Part shown: positions 1 to 8,286 of the stretch, piece after piece
Position numbering within the stretch: the first letter of the stretch is position 1
Layout: each line of letters opens with the position of its first letter
From: Nitrospirota bacterium
Lineage (GTDB): Bacteria > Nitrospirota > Thermodesulfovibrionia > Thermodesulfovibrionales > UBA6898
Assembly (NCBI GenBank): GCA_016215155.1
Contig: JACRLQ010000082.1
Span: 1-48,677, forward strand
DNA: 48,677 nucleotides
Direction: 5' to 3'
Made by a program: the position numbers and the translations under genes
The notes under the pieces: generated by a model
Told to the model about the DNA's origin: nothing
Database searches by the model: none
Seen by the model: the letters and a program-made list of their open reading frames with translations, nothing else

Positions 1-1
1 A

Positions 2-220
2 CAGGTCAACATAGCCATAATGCGGACATTTGTAAAGCTTCGGGAAATGCTGTCTTCAAACAAGGAGCTTGCTCACAAATTGACTCTGCTTGAAAACAGG
101 CTTGAAAAGCATGATGGGGAGATAAAGGCAATCTTTGGCGCTATAAGGCAGTTGATGTCTCCGCCGGCATCGACAAAAATGAAGGTAATAAGAGGTTTTG
201 ATAAGGCGAAAGATGGGTAA
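2..220 (+). CDS. ORF6N-domain protein, C-terminal part (cut by window edge)
   Basis: The reading frame is open from the window edge (Q-V-N-I-A-I-M...) to a stop, giving about 72 residues. The visible part, with MRTFVKLREML, a Leu/Glu-rich helix and IRQLMSPP near the end, matches the C-terminal half of ORF6N-domain proteins, a phage-derived DNA-binding family often found as cargo near defence and mobile genes. The in-frame ATG at base 20 is probably internal, because the family motif starts upstream of it. Function in a cell is not established; it is usually regarded as a phage regulatory or DNA-binding protein. The N-terminal domain lies outside the window, so completeness cannot be judged. 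Confidence 0.7.
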   Translation, partial: QVNIAIMRTFVKLREMLSSNKELAHKLTLLENRLEKHDGEIKAIFGAIRQLMSPPASTKMKVIRGFDKAKDG

Positions 221-347
221 CAGGGATAGGCTGAAGGTGGATAGACTAATTGTTGATAGTGGCCAGAATAAATATAAGGCAAAGAGAGGGCTTTTTTCCA
301 TTAAGGCAATAAAGGGAAACGCCGGAGTCCGTATTTATATTGTTTAA
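213..347 (+). CDS. Possible 44-residue small protein
   Basis: A short frame (begins MGNRDRLKVD, ends VRIYIV) overlaps the end of the ORF6N gene by eight bases and stops 12 bases before the McrB start. It is basic and has no recognised domain. No strong ribosome binding site precedes its ATG. It could be a real small gene of the island, a remnant of something longer, or chance. I do not recognise it. Confidence 0.22.
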   Translation: MGNRDRLKVDRLIVDSGQNKYKAKRGLFSIKAIKGNAGVRIYIV

Positions 348-359
348 AAGGAGATAATT

Positions 360-3149
360 ATGGCCATTCCAGATTTTCAAGCTTGCATGCTTCCACTACT
401 AAGATTCGCAACTGACAGCGGGCCATGCCATCTGGATGTCGCGACCAAGGCACTTGAAGATCACTTTAATTTGTCTCAGGAGGAAAAAGCACAGCTTTAT
501 CAGAGCGGCCAGACAGTAATCTGGAATCGCGTCGCATGGGCAAGGACCTACCTTAAGCAGGCAGGTCTTTTGGAGTATCCGGGACGAGGCATGCTGCAAA
601 TAACTGAGGAGGGAAAGAATGTCCTCAGTTCGGGAGTGGAGAAAATAGACACCAAGTACCTTGAACGCTATCCGTCTTTTATGGACTTTCGGAAACGATC
701 AAAATCTTCCGTTGAGAGCCCTGCGGGACTGAACCCTGATCAGTTGGTGGAGCTCCTGCTGGAATTCGCTGAAGTAGCAGATAATTGGTTTGCGGCCCCC
801 GAACGACATTTCGTTGTGGATTATTGGAAGTTCATGCGCGACTTCTTCGATGCCGAGAATCTTGAGAAGGTTGATTGGCCCGATATTCAAAGGCTCGGAG
901 AGCACATTCATTCTCTTCATTCTAATGCGCTTGCTAAGACTCGAGCCTTCGGTAATCCTAATTATTCTATAGAGCAATACCGCAAAACCCTATATACCTT
1001 GGCCCACGGACAAGGTGATGTGGAGGAGCGGATGCGGTGGTTTCTCATCGACGACAATGCTGCCTCCAAGTATCTCGGATCGAGTTCGGTCAGCGAGATT
1101 ATGGGGCAGCTTAATGCCGACACACATGTATTCTTTAATAAGCGAGATGAAGAAGCCGCAAGGTATTTGGGCATTGAACCTGGATTTACACGTGCGGATG
1201 ATGATGCCCGCCGTTTCGCCAAATTCAATCAGGCACTTCGACCAATATTCGAGGCTTACCGTGAGATTGTGGGTAAGAGAACAGAAGTACCTATCGGCAT
1301 TGAGATAGACCAGTTTTTCAGTTGGCTATATGAGACAAAAAATCTCGGCAAACGTCAGCCGCTCCCGCGCAACGGTAGTTCAAAGGTTTGGGAGTATGCT
1401 CCAGGGCCAAATGCAGTCTACTGGGAACAGTTCTATAAAGAAAGTATCGCTGCCATTGGATGGAACGGAATTGGTGATCTGCGGCAGTTCAGATCGAGGG
1501 AGGGTATTGCTGACGCAATCAAAAAGGTGCGTAACACTGAAGCTGAACCCCGAAACGACAGCTTGGCACTCTGGCAGTTTTGTAATGACATGCAACCTGG
1601 GGACATCATCTTAGTTAAGAAGGGTCGCCGAACACTTGTTGGAATGGGAGTTGTAGAGGGCGTGTATCAGTATCAGGAAGGGCGTCCTGATTATGATCAT
1701 GTGCGTAAGGTACGCTGGGAACAGAAAGGCAGCTGGCCCCTCCCTGAAGGATTGAACCTGACAACAAAGACTCTCACCGACCTTACACCATATCCTGATC
1801 ATGTCGCTAAACTCAAGGGGCTTTTTGCTAAAATCATACCCCTACCGGCACGAAATTACTGGTGGATAAATTGCAATCCCACAACCTGGGACATCGCAAA
1901 TGTCTCGATAGGGCAGAGGGAGATATTCACGAGTTACAATGCTGACGGGAACAAGCGTCAGAAGTACAAGTACTTTGAGGAAGTTAATCTTGGGGACGAG
2001 GTGCTGGCCTATGTCACTTCACCTGTGCGGCGGTTGACCAGTCGGCTTGTCGTCACCAAGGAACTCGAAGACACGCCTGAAGGCGAAGGCATTGAACTCG
2101 AAGTGGTTGAACACTTCGCTGTACAACCCGAATGGGAAACGCTGCAGAAAGATGACCGCCTCGCCGAGTGCGAGCCACTCAAAAACAATCAAGGTACTCT
2201 GTTCTCGCTTACTGAGAATGAAGTTGCTGCAATTAGGGAGATAATAGACGGCGTAACTCCGGACACGGCCGAGCCTTATACCGTTGAAGATGCATTGGAC
2301 GATCTATATATGCCAGAAGAGACTTTCAGAGACATTATAGAGCGGCTCAAGACAAAACGAAACGTTATCCTCCAGGGGCCGCCGGGAGTAGGGAAAACAT
2401 TTGTTGCCCAGCGCGTGGCTTACGCACTCATGGGTTATAAGGACCAGGACCGGGTGAGGATGGTTCAATTTCACCAATCATACAGTTACGAAGACTTTGT
2501 GCGGGGTTACCGCCCTTCTGAAAATGGCGGCTTTATATTGAAGGATGGAATCTTCTACGAATTTTGCCTGCGCGCAAGGGCGGATGAAAGGCCCTATGTC
2601 TTCATAATCGACGAAATAAATCGAGGCAATCTCTCTAAGATTCTGGGAGAACTGATGATGCTTATCGAACACGACAAGCGCACCCCTCTATACGCTGTGC
2701 CTTTGGTTTATCACAAAGATGGCGAAAGCAATTTCTTCGTGCCGGGGAATGTCTATATAATCGGCCTTATGAACACGGCAGACCGATCGCTTGCAATGGT
2801 TGACTACGCTTTGAGACGCCGTTTTTCCTTTACCAATGTTATGCCGGCTTTTGAAGAAGAGAAGTTCAGACAACGGCTTATCGAGATGTCGGGCGATGGA
2901 CTGGGCGACCGAATTGCCAAAATCTTCATTGAACTGAACAGAAAGATCGCTGAAGACGATAAGAATTTAGGTGCAGGATTCTGCATGGGGCATAGCTACT
3001 TCTGTATCGAGAAGACCGACTTTATCGACCGCCAAAGTTATCTTCGGATTATTGAGACTGAAATCGCGCCGCTTCTTCAAGAATACTGGTTCGACCAGCC
3101 TAAAACGGCAAAAGAATGGATTGCAGAGTTAAAAGCTGTAGCCGGATGA
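360..3149 (+). CDS. mcrB: McrB-type AAA+ GTPase with Mrr-N, PUA-like and EVE-like modules
   Basis: This 929-residue protein is the motor and DNA-recognition subunit of a type IV (modification-dependent) restriction system. Residues 1-90 resemble the Mrr N-terminal winged helix. A PUA-like segment lies around residues 340-490 and an EVE-like segment (NYWWINCNPTTWDIA) around 497-640; such folds read modified bases. The AAA+ core follows, with Walker A GPPGVGKT near residue 675, the McrB-typical FHQSYSYEDFV, Walker B IIDEINRGN and the sensor region MNTADRSLAMVDYALRRRF. An AGGAG site sits just before the ATG. The stop overlaps the McrC start (ATGA), so the two are translationally coupled. The target modification cannot be read from sequence. 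It is much longer than E. coli McrB (about 460 residues) because of the added reader modules. Confidence 0.9.
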   Translation: MAIPDFQACMLPLLRFATDSGPCHLDVATKALEDHFNLSQEEKAQLYQSGQTVIWNRVAWARTYLKQAGLLEYPGRGMLQITEEGKNVLSSGVEKIDTKYLERYPSFMDFRKRSKSSVESPAGLNPDQLVELLLEFAEVADNWFAAPERHFVVDYWKFMRDFFDAENLEKVDWPDIQRLGEHIHSLHSNALAKTRAFGNPNYSIEQYRKTLYTLAHGQGDVEERMRWFLIDDNAASKYLGSSSVSEIMGQLNADTHVFFNKRDEEAARYLGIEPGFTRADDDARRFAKFNQALRPIFEAYREIVGKRTEVPIGIEIDQFFSWLYETKNLGKRQPLPRNGSSKVWEYAPGPNAVYWEQFYKESIAAIGWNGIGDLRQFRSREGIADAIKKVRNTEAEPRNDSLALWQFCNDMQPGDIILVKKGRRTLVGMGVVEGVYQYQEGRPDYDHVRKVRWEQKGSWPLPEGLNLTTKTLTDLTPYPDHVAKLKGLFAKIIPLPARNYWWINCNPTTWDIANVSIGQREIFTSYNADGNKRQKYKYFEEVNLGDEVLAYVTSPVRRLTSRLVVTKELEDTPEGEGIELEVVEHFAVQPEWETLQKDDRLAECEPLKNNQGTLFSLTENEVAAIREIIDGVTPDTAEPYTVEDALDDLYMPEETFRDIIERLKTKRNVILQGPPGVGKTFVAQRVAYALMGYKDQDRVRMVQFHQSYSYEDFVRGYRPSENGGFILKDGIFYEFCLRARADERPYVFIIDEINRGNLSKILGELMMLIEHDKRTPLYAVPLVYHKDGESNFFVPGNVYIIGLMNTADRSLAMVDYALRRRFSFTNVMPAFEEEKFRQRLIEMSGDGLGDRIAKIFIELNRKIAEDDKNLGAGFCMGHSYFCIEKTDFIDRQSYLRIIETEIAPLLQEYWFDQPKTAKEWIAELKAVAG

Positions 3150-4231
3150 TTCCGATACAGAACGTCTATTTCCTTCTTTGTTACGCCTGGGATCGTTTTG
3201 ACGAAGGTGATATGAAAGAGGTGTCGAGTACCGATTGTCGAAACATCGCCGATCTTTTGGCGACTGTCCTTTGCCGAGGGGTTAGTCGGCTGCTTAAGAA
3301 AGGGCTTGACCGGGGATATGTGGAACAGGAAAAGATAATTAATACGGTTCGCGGGCGAATTGATATCGGATACACTGCGCGGCACGGTCTGCACCAACGT
3401 GGTCGCGTTCTTTGCCGGTTTGACGAACTTGAGTACGATGTTCTCCACAACCAAATTATTAAGAGCACCCTTCGCCTGCTTCTTCGGTTAGAAGAGCTGG
3501 GGGGGAAGAACATGCATGATGTATGGGGGCTTTACAGGCGTCTCACGGATATTGGAGAGACTGACCTTTCTGCTGCGACATTTAGTCGAATCACCTTTCA
3601 TCGGAACAATGGCGATTACCGTTTTCTACTTCACATTTGCGAACTAATCGCAACCTATGCTCTTCCTGAAGAGAAAACTGGCAGTTACAGATTCAGGGAA
3701 TTCCTGCGTGACGAGAAACGTATGAGCTACATCTTTCAACAGTTTGTCCTGAACTTTCTCTCAAGGGAATTAGCCAAAAAGCAAATCAGATGCACAGTCA
3801 AAGCTGAACGGCTTGATTGGCCTGCCGAAGCCATAGACGATGACAGAATCGGCGATCTTGATTACCTTCCTGCCATGTTTACCGATGTGAGTCTTCATTT
3901 TCCGGATAAAACTATTATCATTGATACTAAATACTATGCCGACGCCCTAAAATCAAACCAAGGGGGAGCGCCCAAAGCCAACGCAGCCAATCTCTACCAG
4001 ATCAATGCATACCTTAACAGTCTAGATGATTCACCGGATGGAGAGGCAGAGGGCATTCTACTTTATCCAACAAACGGCACGGATATAGATTTAGCGTGGA
4101 GAATTCATGACAATATCGTGCGAGTGCGTACGCTTGACTTGGGACGTCATTGGCACGAGATTCATGTGAATCTTCTGGGAATAGTCGAAACAAGCAGGGG
4201 GAACACGCACAGAGGGCAAAAGGGTCTTTGA
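3146..4231 (+). CDS. mcrC: McrC-type endonuclease subunit
   Basis: A 361-residue McrC homologue begins MIPIQNVYFLLCYAWDRF, the conserved McrC opening (PIQN-Y-LLCYAWD). Near the C-terminus lies a PD-(D/E)XK-type nuclease core: the D of FTDVSLHF followed by IIIDTKYY, giving the D...D-x-K residues that cut DNA. McrC also stimulates GTP hydrolysis by the McrB ring. The start used here overlaps the McrB stop by four bases; an upstream in-frame ATG at 3116 would add ten non-conserved residues and is unlikely. The frame is intact, so with McrB this looks like a functional modification-dependent restriction pair. No intact cognate methyltransferase is nearby, as expected for type IV. Confidence 0.9.
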   Translation: MIPIQNVYFLLCYAWDRFDEGDMKEVSSTDCRNIADLLATVLCRGVSRLLKKGLDRGYVEQEKIINTVRGRIDIGYTARHGLHQRGRVLCRFDELEYDVLHNQIIKSTLRLLLRLEELGGKNMHDVWGLYRRLTDIGETDLSAATFSRITFHRNNGDYRFLLHICELIATYALPEEKTGSYRFREFLRDEKRMSYIFQQFVLNFLSRELAKKQIRCTVKAERLDWPAEAIDDDRIGDLDYLPAMFTDVSLHFPDKTIIIDTKYYADALKSNQGGAPKANAANLYQINAYLNSLDDSPDGEAEGILLYPTNGTDIDLAWRIHDNIVRVRTLDLGRHWHEIHVNLLGIVETSRGNTHRGQKGL

Positions 4232-4397
4232 TCTTTGCATTTAGCGTAAAAGGCGGGAACAACGTTCTTTTACAAATATATGGTACGGTTTCCAATATAA
4301 ACAGCGTATGAGAAAAAGGTAATAATACATGGCCATACCTTCATTAAATCTGAGATGAATAAGTTTGAATGGAAATGGGAGAATATGGCAAGGAATA

Positions 4398-4575
4398 ATG
4401 CCAAGACTTGATTGGATAGGCCGGAAAGCTGTCGAGAATGACCCTCGGCAGGCGCCAACGAATAGTGATTCAGCTAGAAGGCTGAAGACTGAAGTGTCGG
4501 AATTACCTTCAGCATATCTACCCTTTAGTCTACCGCCCTGATCAGTTATCCGTGGGCGATCCCGGCAGCGGCAAC
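4398..4575 (+). pseudogene. Remnant A of a type III-like Mod DNA methyltransferase N-terminus
   Basis: The frame from the ATG reads MPRLDWIGRKAVEN, the hallmark opening of type III-like site-specific DNA methyltransferases (MPxLxWIGKxAVxNHH). About 90 bases later, in another frame, comes QLSVGDPGSGN (bases 4543-4575), which in intact family members follows almost directly. So a short insertion and a frameshift separate two authentic N-terminal blocks. After GSGN the homology stops at an interspersed repeat. Nothing of the catalytic DPPY region remains. This is a dead gene fragment beside an intact McrBC pair. Confidence 0.75.
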
Positions 4576-4627
4576 ACTTCGACTCCGCTCAGTGCCAGTT
4601 CAACGAAGTCGCTCAGCACAGGCCGAG
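4576..4627 (+). repeat. Short interspersed palindromic repeat
   Basis: Two related halves each contain CGCTCAG, and ACTTCG at the left is matched by CGAAGT 26 bases on as an inverted repeat. The type (cttcgact-cgctcagt) is a common intergenic repeat in many bacterial genomes. It sits exactly where homology of methyltransferase remnant A ends, so it may mark the break. The rest of the gap up to 4692 holds only a short AT-rich stretch with the ribosome site of the next gene. Bases 4232-4397 show nothing recognisable. Confidence 0.4.
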
Positions 4628-4692
4628 TCTGGTGAAGGCGTAGAACAAAAAAGTATAATTATGATAAAGGTCCAGTAAAGGAGGAAAGTGAG

Positions 4693-4986
4693 ATGATCAA
4701 ACTCCAGATTCAATCAGAGGCAAATGATAGCGCGGTTGAAATTATTAAATCTGCTATCTCCGCTGAGATCAAGAGGCTCGAATTCGGTCTGCAAAAGACG
4801 GAAAAGCAGATATGTCAATTCGAACAGATGTATAACATACTGTCTGAAAAATTTCTGGCTGAGCTCTCCGCCGAGGACATGAAGAATAAAGATGCTGAAT
4901 ATGTCGAATGGGCCGGGGAACTAAGGATCAGGGACAGAATAGCAGCGGATTTAAAGAGGCTTAGGGAAATCGAGTATGTTGCTTAG
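4693..4986 (+). CDS. Putative antitoxin partner of TumE-like toxin
   Basis: This 97-residue, charged, mostly helical protein has a likely coiled coil around residues 25-55 and no recognised DNA-binding motif. It has a strong ribosome site (AAAGGAGG) before the ATG. Its last 11 bases overlap the start of the following TumE-family gene, the usual arrangement of a toxin-antitoxin operon with the antitoxin first. The assignment as antitoxin rests on that context and on small size, not on sequence similarity to a characterised antitoxin; I do not recognise its family by sequence alone. Confidence 0.6.
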   Translation: MIKLQIQSEANDSAVEIIKSAISAEIKRLEFGLQKTEKQICQFEQMYNILSEKFLAELSAEDMKNKDAEYVEWAGELRIRDRIAADLKRLREIEYVA

Positions 4987-5356
4987 TGAGTATCTTTCCG
5001 ATATTGTCAGGACAATGGACGAATATTCAAAGACCGAACTTATTGCGCACTCCGATATAAGCAGTGACATCAGAACTCCGAAGGTCGGGATAATTAAAGG
5101 AACCATAACGTTTATCGACGACTCAAAGTTATATTTTACCGAATATGTTGATTCCAGATACAAAATCCAAAAGCTTTCTTATTCATTCCAATATCAAAAC
5201 AGCCGAAGCGAACTGAAATTCCGTTATGATAATGCGGTCCATAAACCAAAGTTGGCTTTTGCTGAACATAAGCACCTGATAGACGGCAGCATTGTTGAAG
5301 CCGACGCCCCGGAGTTCTCCGATATTCTTCGGGAGATAATAGATGCCTTTTTATGA
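4976..5356 (+). CDS. TumE-family toxin (DUF6516-like)
   Basis: The 126-residue protein has the pattern of the TumE/DUF6516 toxin family: GIIKGTITFIDDSKLYFTEY, then KLSYSFQYQN, then FRYDNAVHKP and a late HKH (AEHKHLIDG). TumE is the toxin of the TumE-TumA pair first described on a plasmid; its molecular target is not well defined. The gene overlaps the preceding small gene, so the two are co-expressed. The frame is intact and full length for the family. Confidence in the family is good; activity is inferred. Confidence 0.75.
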   Translation: MLLSEYLSDIVRTMDEYSKTELIAHSDISSDIRTPKVGIIKGTITFIDDSKLYFTEYVDSRYKIQKLSYSFQYQNSRSELKFRYDNAVHKPKLAFAEHKHLIDGSIVEADAPEFSDILREIIDAFL

Positions 5357-5453
5357 ACTACCGGTTTGTGAGATTACCCTCCCGTGCAAGCATTAACGTC
5401 TTGACAAAGCGTCGGCAAGGCGACTGTAGACCTTTGGCACCAAGGAGGCCAGG

Positions 5454-5663
5454 ATGAATGCAAGTGAGAAAGCTGTTTTTGACAAGTTTAAGTCATTGAT
5501 ACTGGAACGACTAAAGCTGTACAGACTGATTTTGTGCGGCTCAAGGGCAAGGGGCGATGCCGGCCCCTCCTCGGACATGGATGTCGTAGTTATTCTTGAG
5601 TTTGTACTGAAGGATATTTTTCCGAAAGATTCCAGGGACTATCCTCAAATATGCCAAAATTAA
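5454..5663 (+). pseudogene. Truncated MNT-type nucleotidyltransferase
   Basis: A strong ribosome site (AAGGAGG) precedes the ATG. Residues 1-48 match minimal nucleotidyltransferases, including GSRARGDAGPSSDMDVVVIL, which contains the GSxxRG and SDxD active-site motif. After residue 49 the sequence changes abruptly to an unrelated tail and runs into methyltransferase remnant B. Intact members are about 100-140 residues and are partnered with a HEPN protein (MntA/HepT type systems); neither the rest of the domain nor a HEPN gene is present. Probably a ruined toxin-antitoxin or defence gene, though a short peptide may still be made. Confidence 0.7.
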
Positions 5664-5738
5664 TTGGACAGGACGTAAAGCGGTGGAGAACCACCACCGA
5701 CAGGCGCCGACGAATAGGGCTTTAGGTCGAAGGCTGAA
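5651..5738 (+). pseudogene. Remnant B of a type III-like Mod DNA methyltransferase N-terminus
   Basis: Starting from ATG CCA AAA TT with one base missing, the frame reads NWTGRKAVENHHRQAPTN, the same N-terminal block as remnant A about 1.25 kb upstream. The two copies also share the following sequence through GAAGGCTGAA although this part is not typical of the family. They are similar but clearly diverged. Only about 30 codons survive. The truncated nucleotidyltransferase frame ends inside it. Confidence 0.65.
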
Positions 5739-5853
5739 CTGCATAGAGAGGACCAACAGAAAAAATGTCGCGTCTTGAAGTTAAAAAGGCTTGTTGTAAA
5801 ATAATATAAACTGACTATGGAGGCTTATCAGAGGAGAAATCCGACATTCTGAT

Positions 5854-6567
5854 ATGACATTTATGGATACCGATCAAAAAGAATCGATTCTGGTTGTTGA
5901 AGATGAGAAGAAGATTTCGGAGATAGTACGGGCCTATCTGGAAAAGGAAGGATATCAGGTCAGGGTGGCTCAAACGGGTCAGGAGGCCCTCGGATGCCTG
6001 AAGGAGAGGTATGACCTGATAATTCTCGACCTGATGCTTCCCGATATGCAGGGCGAGGACATCTGCCGGGTCGTAAGGGAGAACTCCGACACGCCGGTCA
6101 TAATGCTCACCGCAAAGAGCGGGGAGGAGGACAGGATCAGGGGCCTCGGCATAGGGGCGGACGATTACGTGGTCAAGCCTTTCAGTCCCAGAGAGCTCGT
6201 GGCCAGGGTAAAGGCCCTTTTAAGAAGGACCGGAAAGACAAAAAAGAAGGTCTTAAGTTTCAATCGGGCGGCGCTGCTGATAAATGCCGGCGACCGTGAG
6301 GTGACACTTGGTGGGAAACCGGTGATTGTTACACCCACCGAATTCAGGATACTGATGTCATTTGCGGAAAATCCGGGGAGGATATTTTCCCGGGACCGGC
6401 TGGCCACCATCGCCCAGGGTTTCGATTTCGAAGGTTACGATCGCACGATCGATGCCCATGTCAAGAACCTGAGGCACAAGATAGAATCGGATTCCAAGGA
6501 CCCTGAGTACATAAAGACGGTCTATGGGATAGGCTATAAATTTATAGGCATACCGGATGCGGACTAA
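5854..6567 (+). CDS. OmpR/PhoB-family response regulator
   Basis: The 237-residue protein has an N-terminal receiver domain with the acidic pair in VVEDEKK, phosphoacceptor Asp59 in LDLMLPDM, the conserved Thr in MLTAKSGEEDR and Lys in VVKPFSPREL. A C-terminal winged-helix OmpR-type DNA-binding domain covers about residues 135-232 (LTPTEF-like VTPTEFRIL, DRTIDAHVKNLR, IKTVYGIGYKF). It overlaps the histidine kinase gene by 11 bases, forming a two-component pair. No strong ribosome site is next to the chosen ATG; a second ATG three codons downstream is possible. Targets are unknown; the adjacent exported Spy-like protein gene suggests envelope or metal stress. Confidence 0.93.
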   Translation: MTFMDTDQKESILVVEDEKKISEIVRAYLEKEGYQVRVAQTGQEALGCLKERYDLIILDLMLPDMQGEDICRVVRENSDTPVIMLTAKSGEEDRIRGLGIGADDYVVKPFSPRELVARVKALLRRTGKTKKKVLSFNRAALLINAGDREVTLGGKPVIVTPTEFRILMSFAENPGRIFSRDRLATIAQGFDFEGYDRTIDAHVKNLRHKIESDSKDPEYIKTVYGIGYKFIGIPDAD

Positions 6568-7912
6568 ACTCTTCTTTGCGTTTATCACGGTCATAGTAGT
6601 GGCCCTTGTATCAAACCTTATATATGAAAGGTTGATGGTCAGGGATTTCGAGGACTATGTCAGCGGGGCGAAGGAGGACAAGCTTTACTGGATACTTGCG
6701 ACAGTCGAGGGGAGCTATTCTCCCGGGCGTTGGGAGCAGGCCGCTTTGCATGACGCAGCCCACTGGGCCGTGATGCTCGGGTTCGACATAAAAGTTCTGG
6801 ACGAAAAGGATGCCGAAATAATAAGTTCGGAACATGCGATCACCACGTTGTCACCGTCCATGAAGCGGAGGATGCAGGGGATTTCAGATATCGGAGCGGC
6901 CTCGGGAGATTATGAGCCGTACCCGCTTTATTCCGAGGGACGGGCCGTCGGCACGCTTTTGGCGCGGCAGTTGAACCAGATGGGGAATATAAGGGAGAAA
7001 GAGACTTTATTCAAGAAAAAGGGAAAGGAATTCCTGATCACCTCGTTTGTGATCGCCGGAGGCGGGGCCCTGGTCCTTGCGGTGTTCTTCAGTCTGTTTC
7101 TTTCCAGGCCGCTTAAGGACATGAAAAAGGCGGTCGAACAGCTCGCGCGGGGCGACTTCAGCGTCCGTGTAAGGGCAGGCTCACAGAGGGACGAACTGGG
7201 GAAGCTTGCGGAGAGTTTCAATTTCATGGCCGAGGCCCTTGAGCGGGAAGAGGCGCTGAGAAAGCGCCTTACGTCGAATATCGCCCATGAATTGAGGACC
7301 CCTCTGGCCATCGCCAAGGCCAATATAGAGGCGATGATAGACGGTGTTGTTTCAGACACGGCCGCGGGGATTGAGAATGTGAGGCTCGAAATAGAGAGGC
7401 TTATCAGGCTGGTCGAGGGCATCGAAGACATGACTAAGGCGGAGGCGAGTTTTTTTGTAAAAAGCGAATACAGAACTATCGACCTCATGGAGTTCCTCGG
7501 CGGGATCACCGCCAAATTGCTTCCGGTCGCGGAAGCAAAGGGTCTCGGCCTTTCACTTTCAGCCGGTCCCGCCATCAGGGTATCGGCAGACACCGATAAA
7601 CTAGAAAGGATCGTCCAGAATATTTTGACCAACGCAATAAAAAACACCGTTACAGGCGGGGTAACGGTCTCGACAGGCAAGACCGATTCGATGTTTTTCA
7701 TCAAAATTTCCGACACCGGAGTCGGTATCTCCGAAGAGGAGCAGCCCCTTGTTTTTAAAAGATTTTACCGGGGCGGGGAATCCGGCGGAATAGGGCTTGG
7801 ACTGGCGATAGTCAGGGAACTGGTCGATGTCATGGGCGGCAGAATCGAGCTTCAGTCCAGGGTCGGGGAAGGCGCCTCCTTCACTGTGTGGCTGCCGGTC
7901 AAGGCGGCCTGA
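6557..7912 (+). CDS. HAMP-containing sensor histidine kinase
   Basis: The 451-residue protein has a first membrane helix near residues 4-24, a periplasmic sensor domain of about 130 residues, a second helix near 155-180, a HAMP linker (SRPLKDMKKAVEQLARGDF) and a dimerisation domain with phospho-acceptor His244 in IAHELRTPLA. The ATPase domain has N box NILTNAIKN, G1 ISDTGVGIS, F box FKRFYRG and G2 GGIGLGLAIV. It autophosphorylates and passes phosphate to the overlapping upstream regulator. The sensor domain is not one I recognise, so the signal is unknown. Confidence 0.93.
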   Translation: MRTKLFFAFITVIVVALVSNLIYERLMVRDFEDYVSGAKEDKLYWILATVEGSYSPGRWEQAALHDAAHWAVMLGFDIKVLDEKDAEIISSEHAITTLSPSMKRRMQGISDIGAASGDYEPYPLYSEGRAVGTLLARQLNQMGNIREKETLFKKKGKEFLITSFVIAGGGALVLAVFFSLFLSRPLKDMKKAVEQLARGDFSVRVRAGSQRDELGKLAESFNFMAEALEREEALRKRLTSNIAHELRTPLAIAKANIEAMIDGVVSDTAAGIENVRLEIERLIRLVEGIEDMTKAEASFFVKSEYRTIDLMEFLGGITAKLLPVAEAKGLGLSLSAGPAIRVSADTDKLERIVQNILTNAIKNTVTGGVTVSTGKTDSMFFIKISDTGVGISEEEQPLVFKRFYRGGESGGIGLGLAIVRELVDVMGGRIELQSRVGEGASFTVWLPVKAA

Positions 7913-7973
7913 GAAACAGGCAATGGCCATCAAGCGGAATTCGGGGCAGGCGGCAATAAAAGAAAGACCTGAC

Positions 7974-8240
7974 ATGGAGTTACCATATAAAAAAATAAAA
8001 GACGGGATACGGGTTACGGTAAAGGTGGAGCCGCGGTCATCGAAACGCGCGGTTTCCGGTGTTATGGGTGATGTGATAAAGGTCAAGCTGACTGCGCCCC
8101 CGGTCGATGGGGCCGCCAATGAACAGCTGGTGGAGTTCCTGTCCGAAACCTTTCGCGTAAAGAAGTCAAGTATAAGAATTGTAAAGGGAATTTCCTCAAA
8201 AAATAAGGTGGTCGAGATCACAGGCATAAGCGGCATATAG
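7974..8240 (+). CDS. DUF167 (YggU-family) protein
   Basis: An 88-residue small soluble protein of the widespread DUF167/YggU family, recognised from VKVEPRSSKRAVSGV, VKLTAPPVDGAANEQLVEFL and IVKGISSKNKVVEI. Biochemical function is unknown for the family. The chosen ATG matches the usual N-terminus of the family; an in-frame ATG at 7923, right after the kinase stop, would add 17 residues. It lies close behind the kinase gene and may be co-transcribed. Confidence 0.88.
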   Translation: MELPYKKIKDGIRVTVKVEPRSSKRAVSGVMGDVIKVKLTAPPVDGAANEQLVEFLSETFRVKKSSIRIVKGISSKNKVVEITGISGI

Positions 8241-8286
8241 CGGTCTCTTCATATTTTCTTCATGAAGTTTCTCTAACATAAACCAT

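Noticed and set aside
6928-7716. 262-residue minus-strand frame in the kinase gene
   Set aside because: Shadow of a well-defined histidine kinase; Ser/Leu-rich composition typical of antisense frames.
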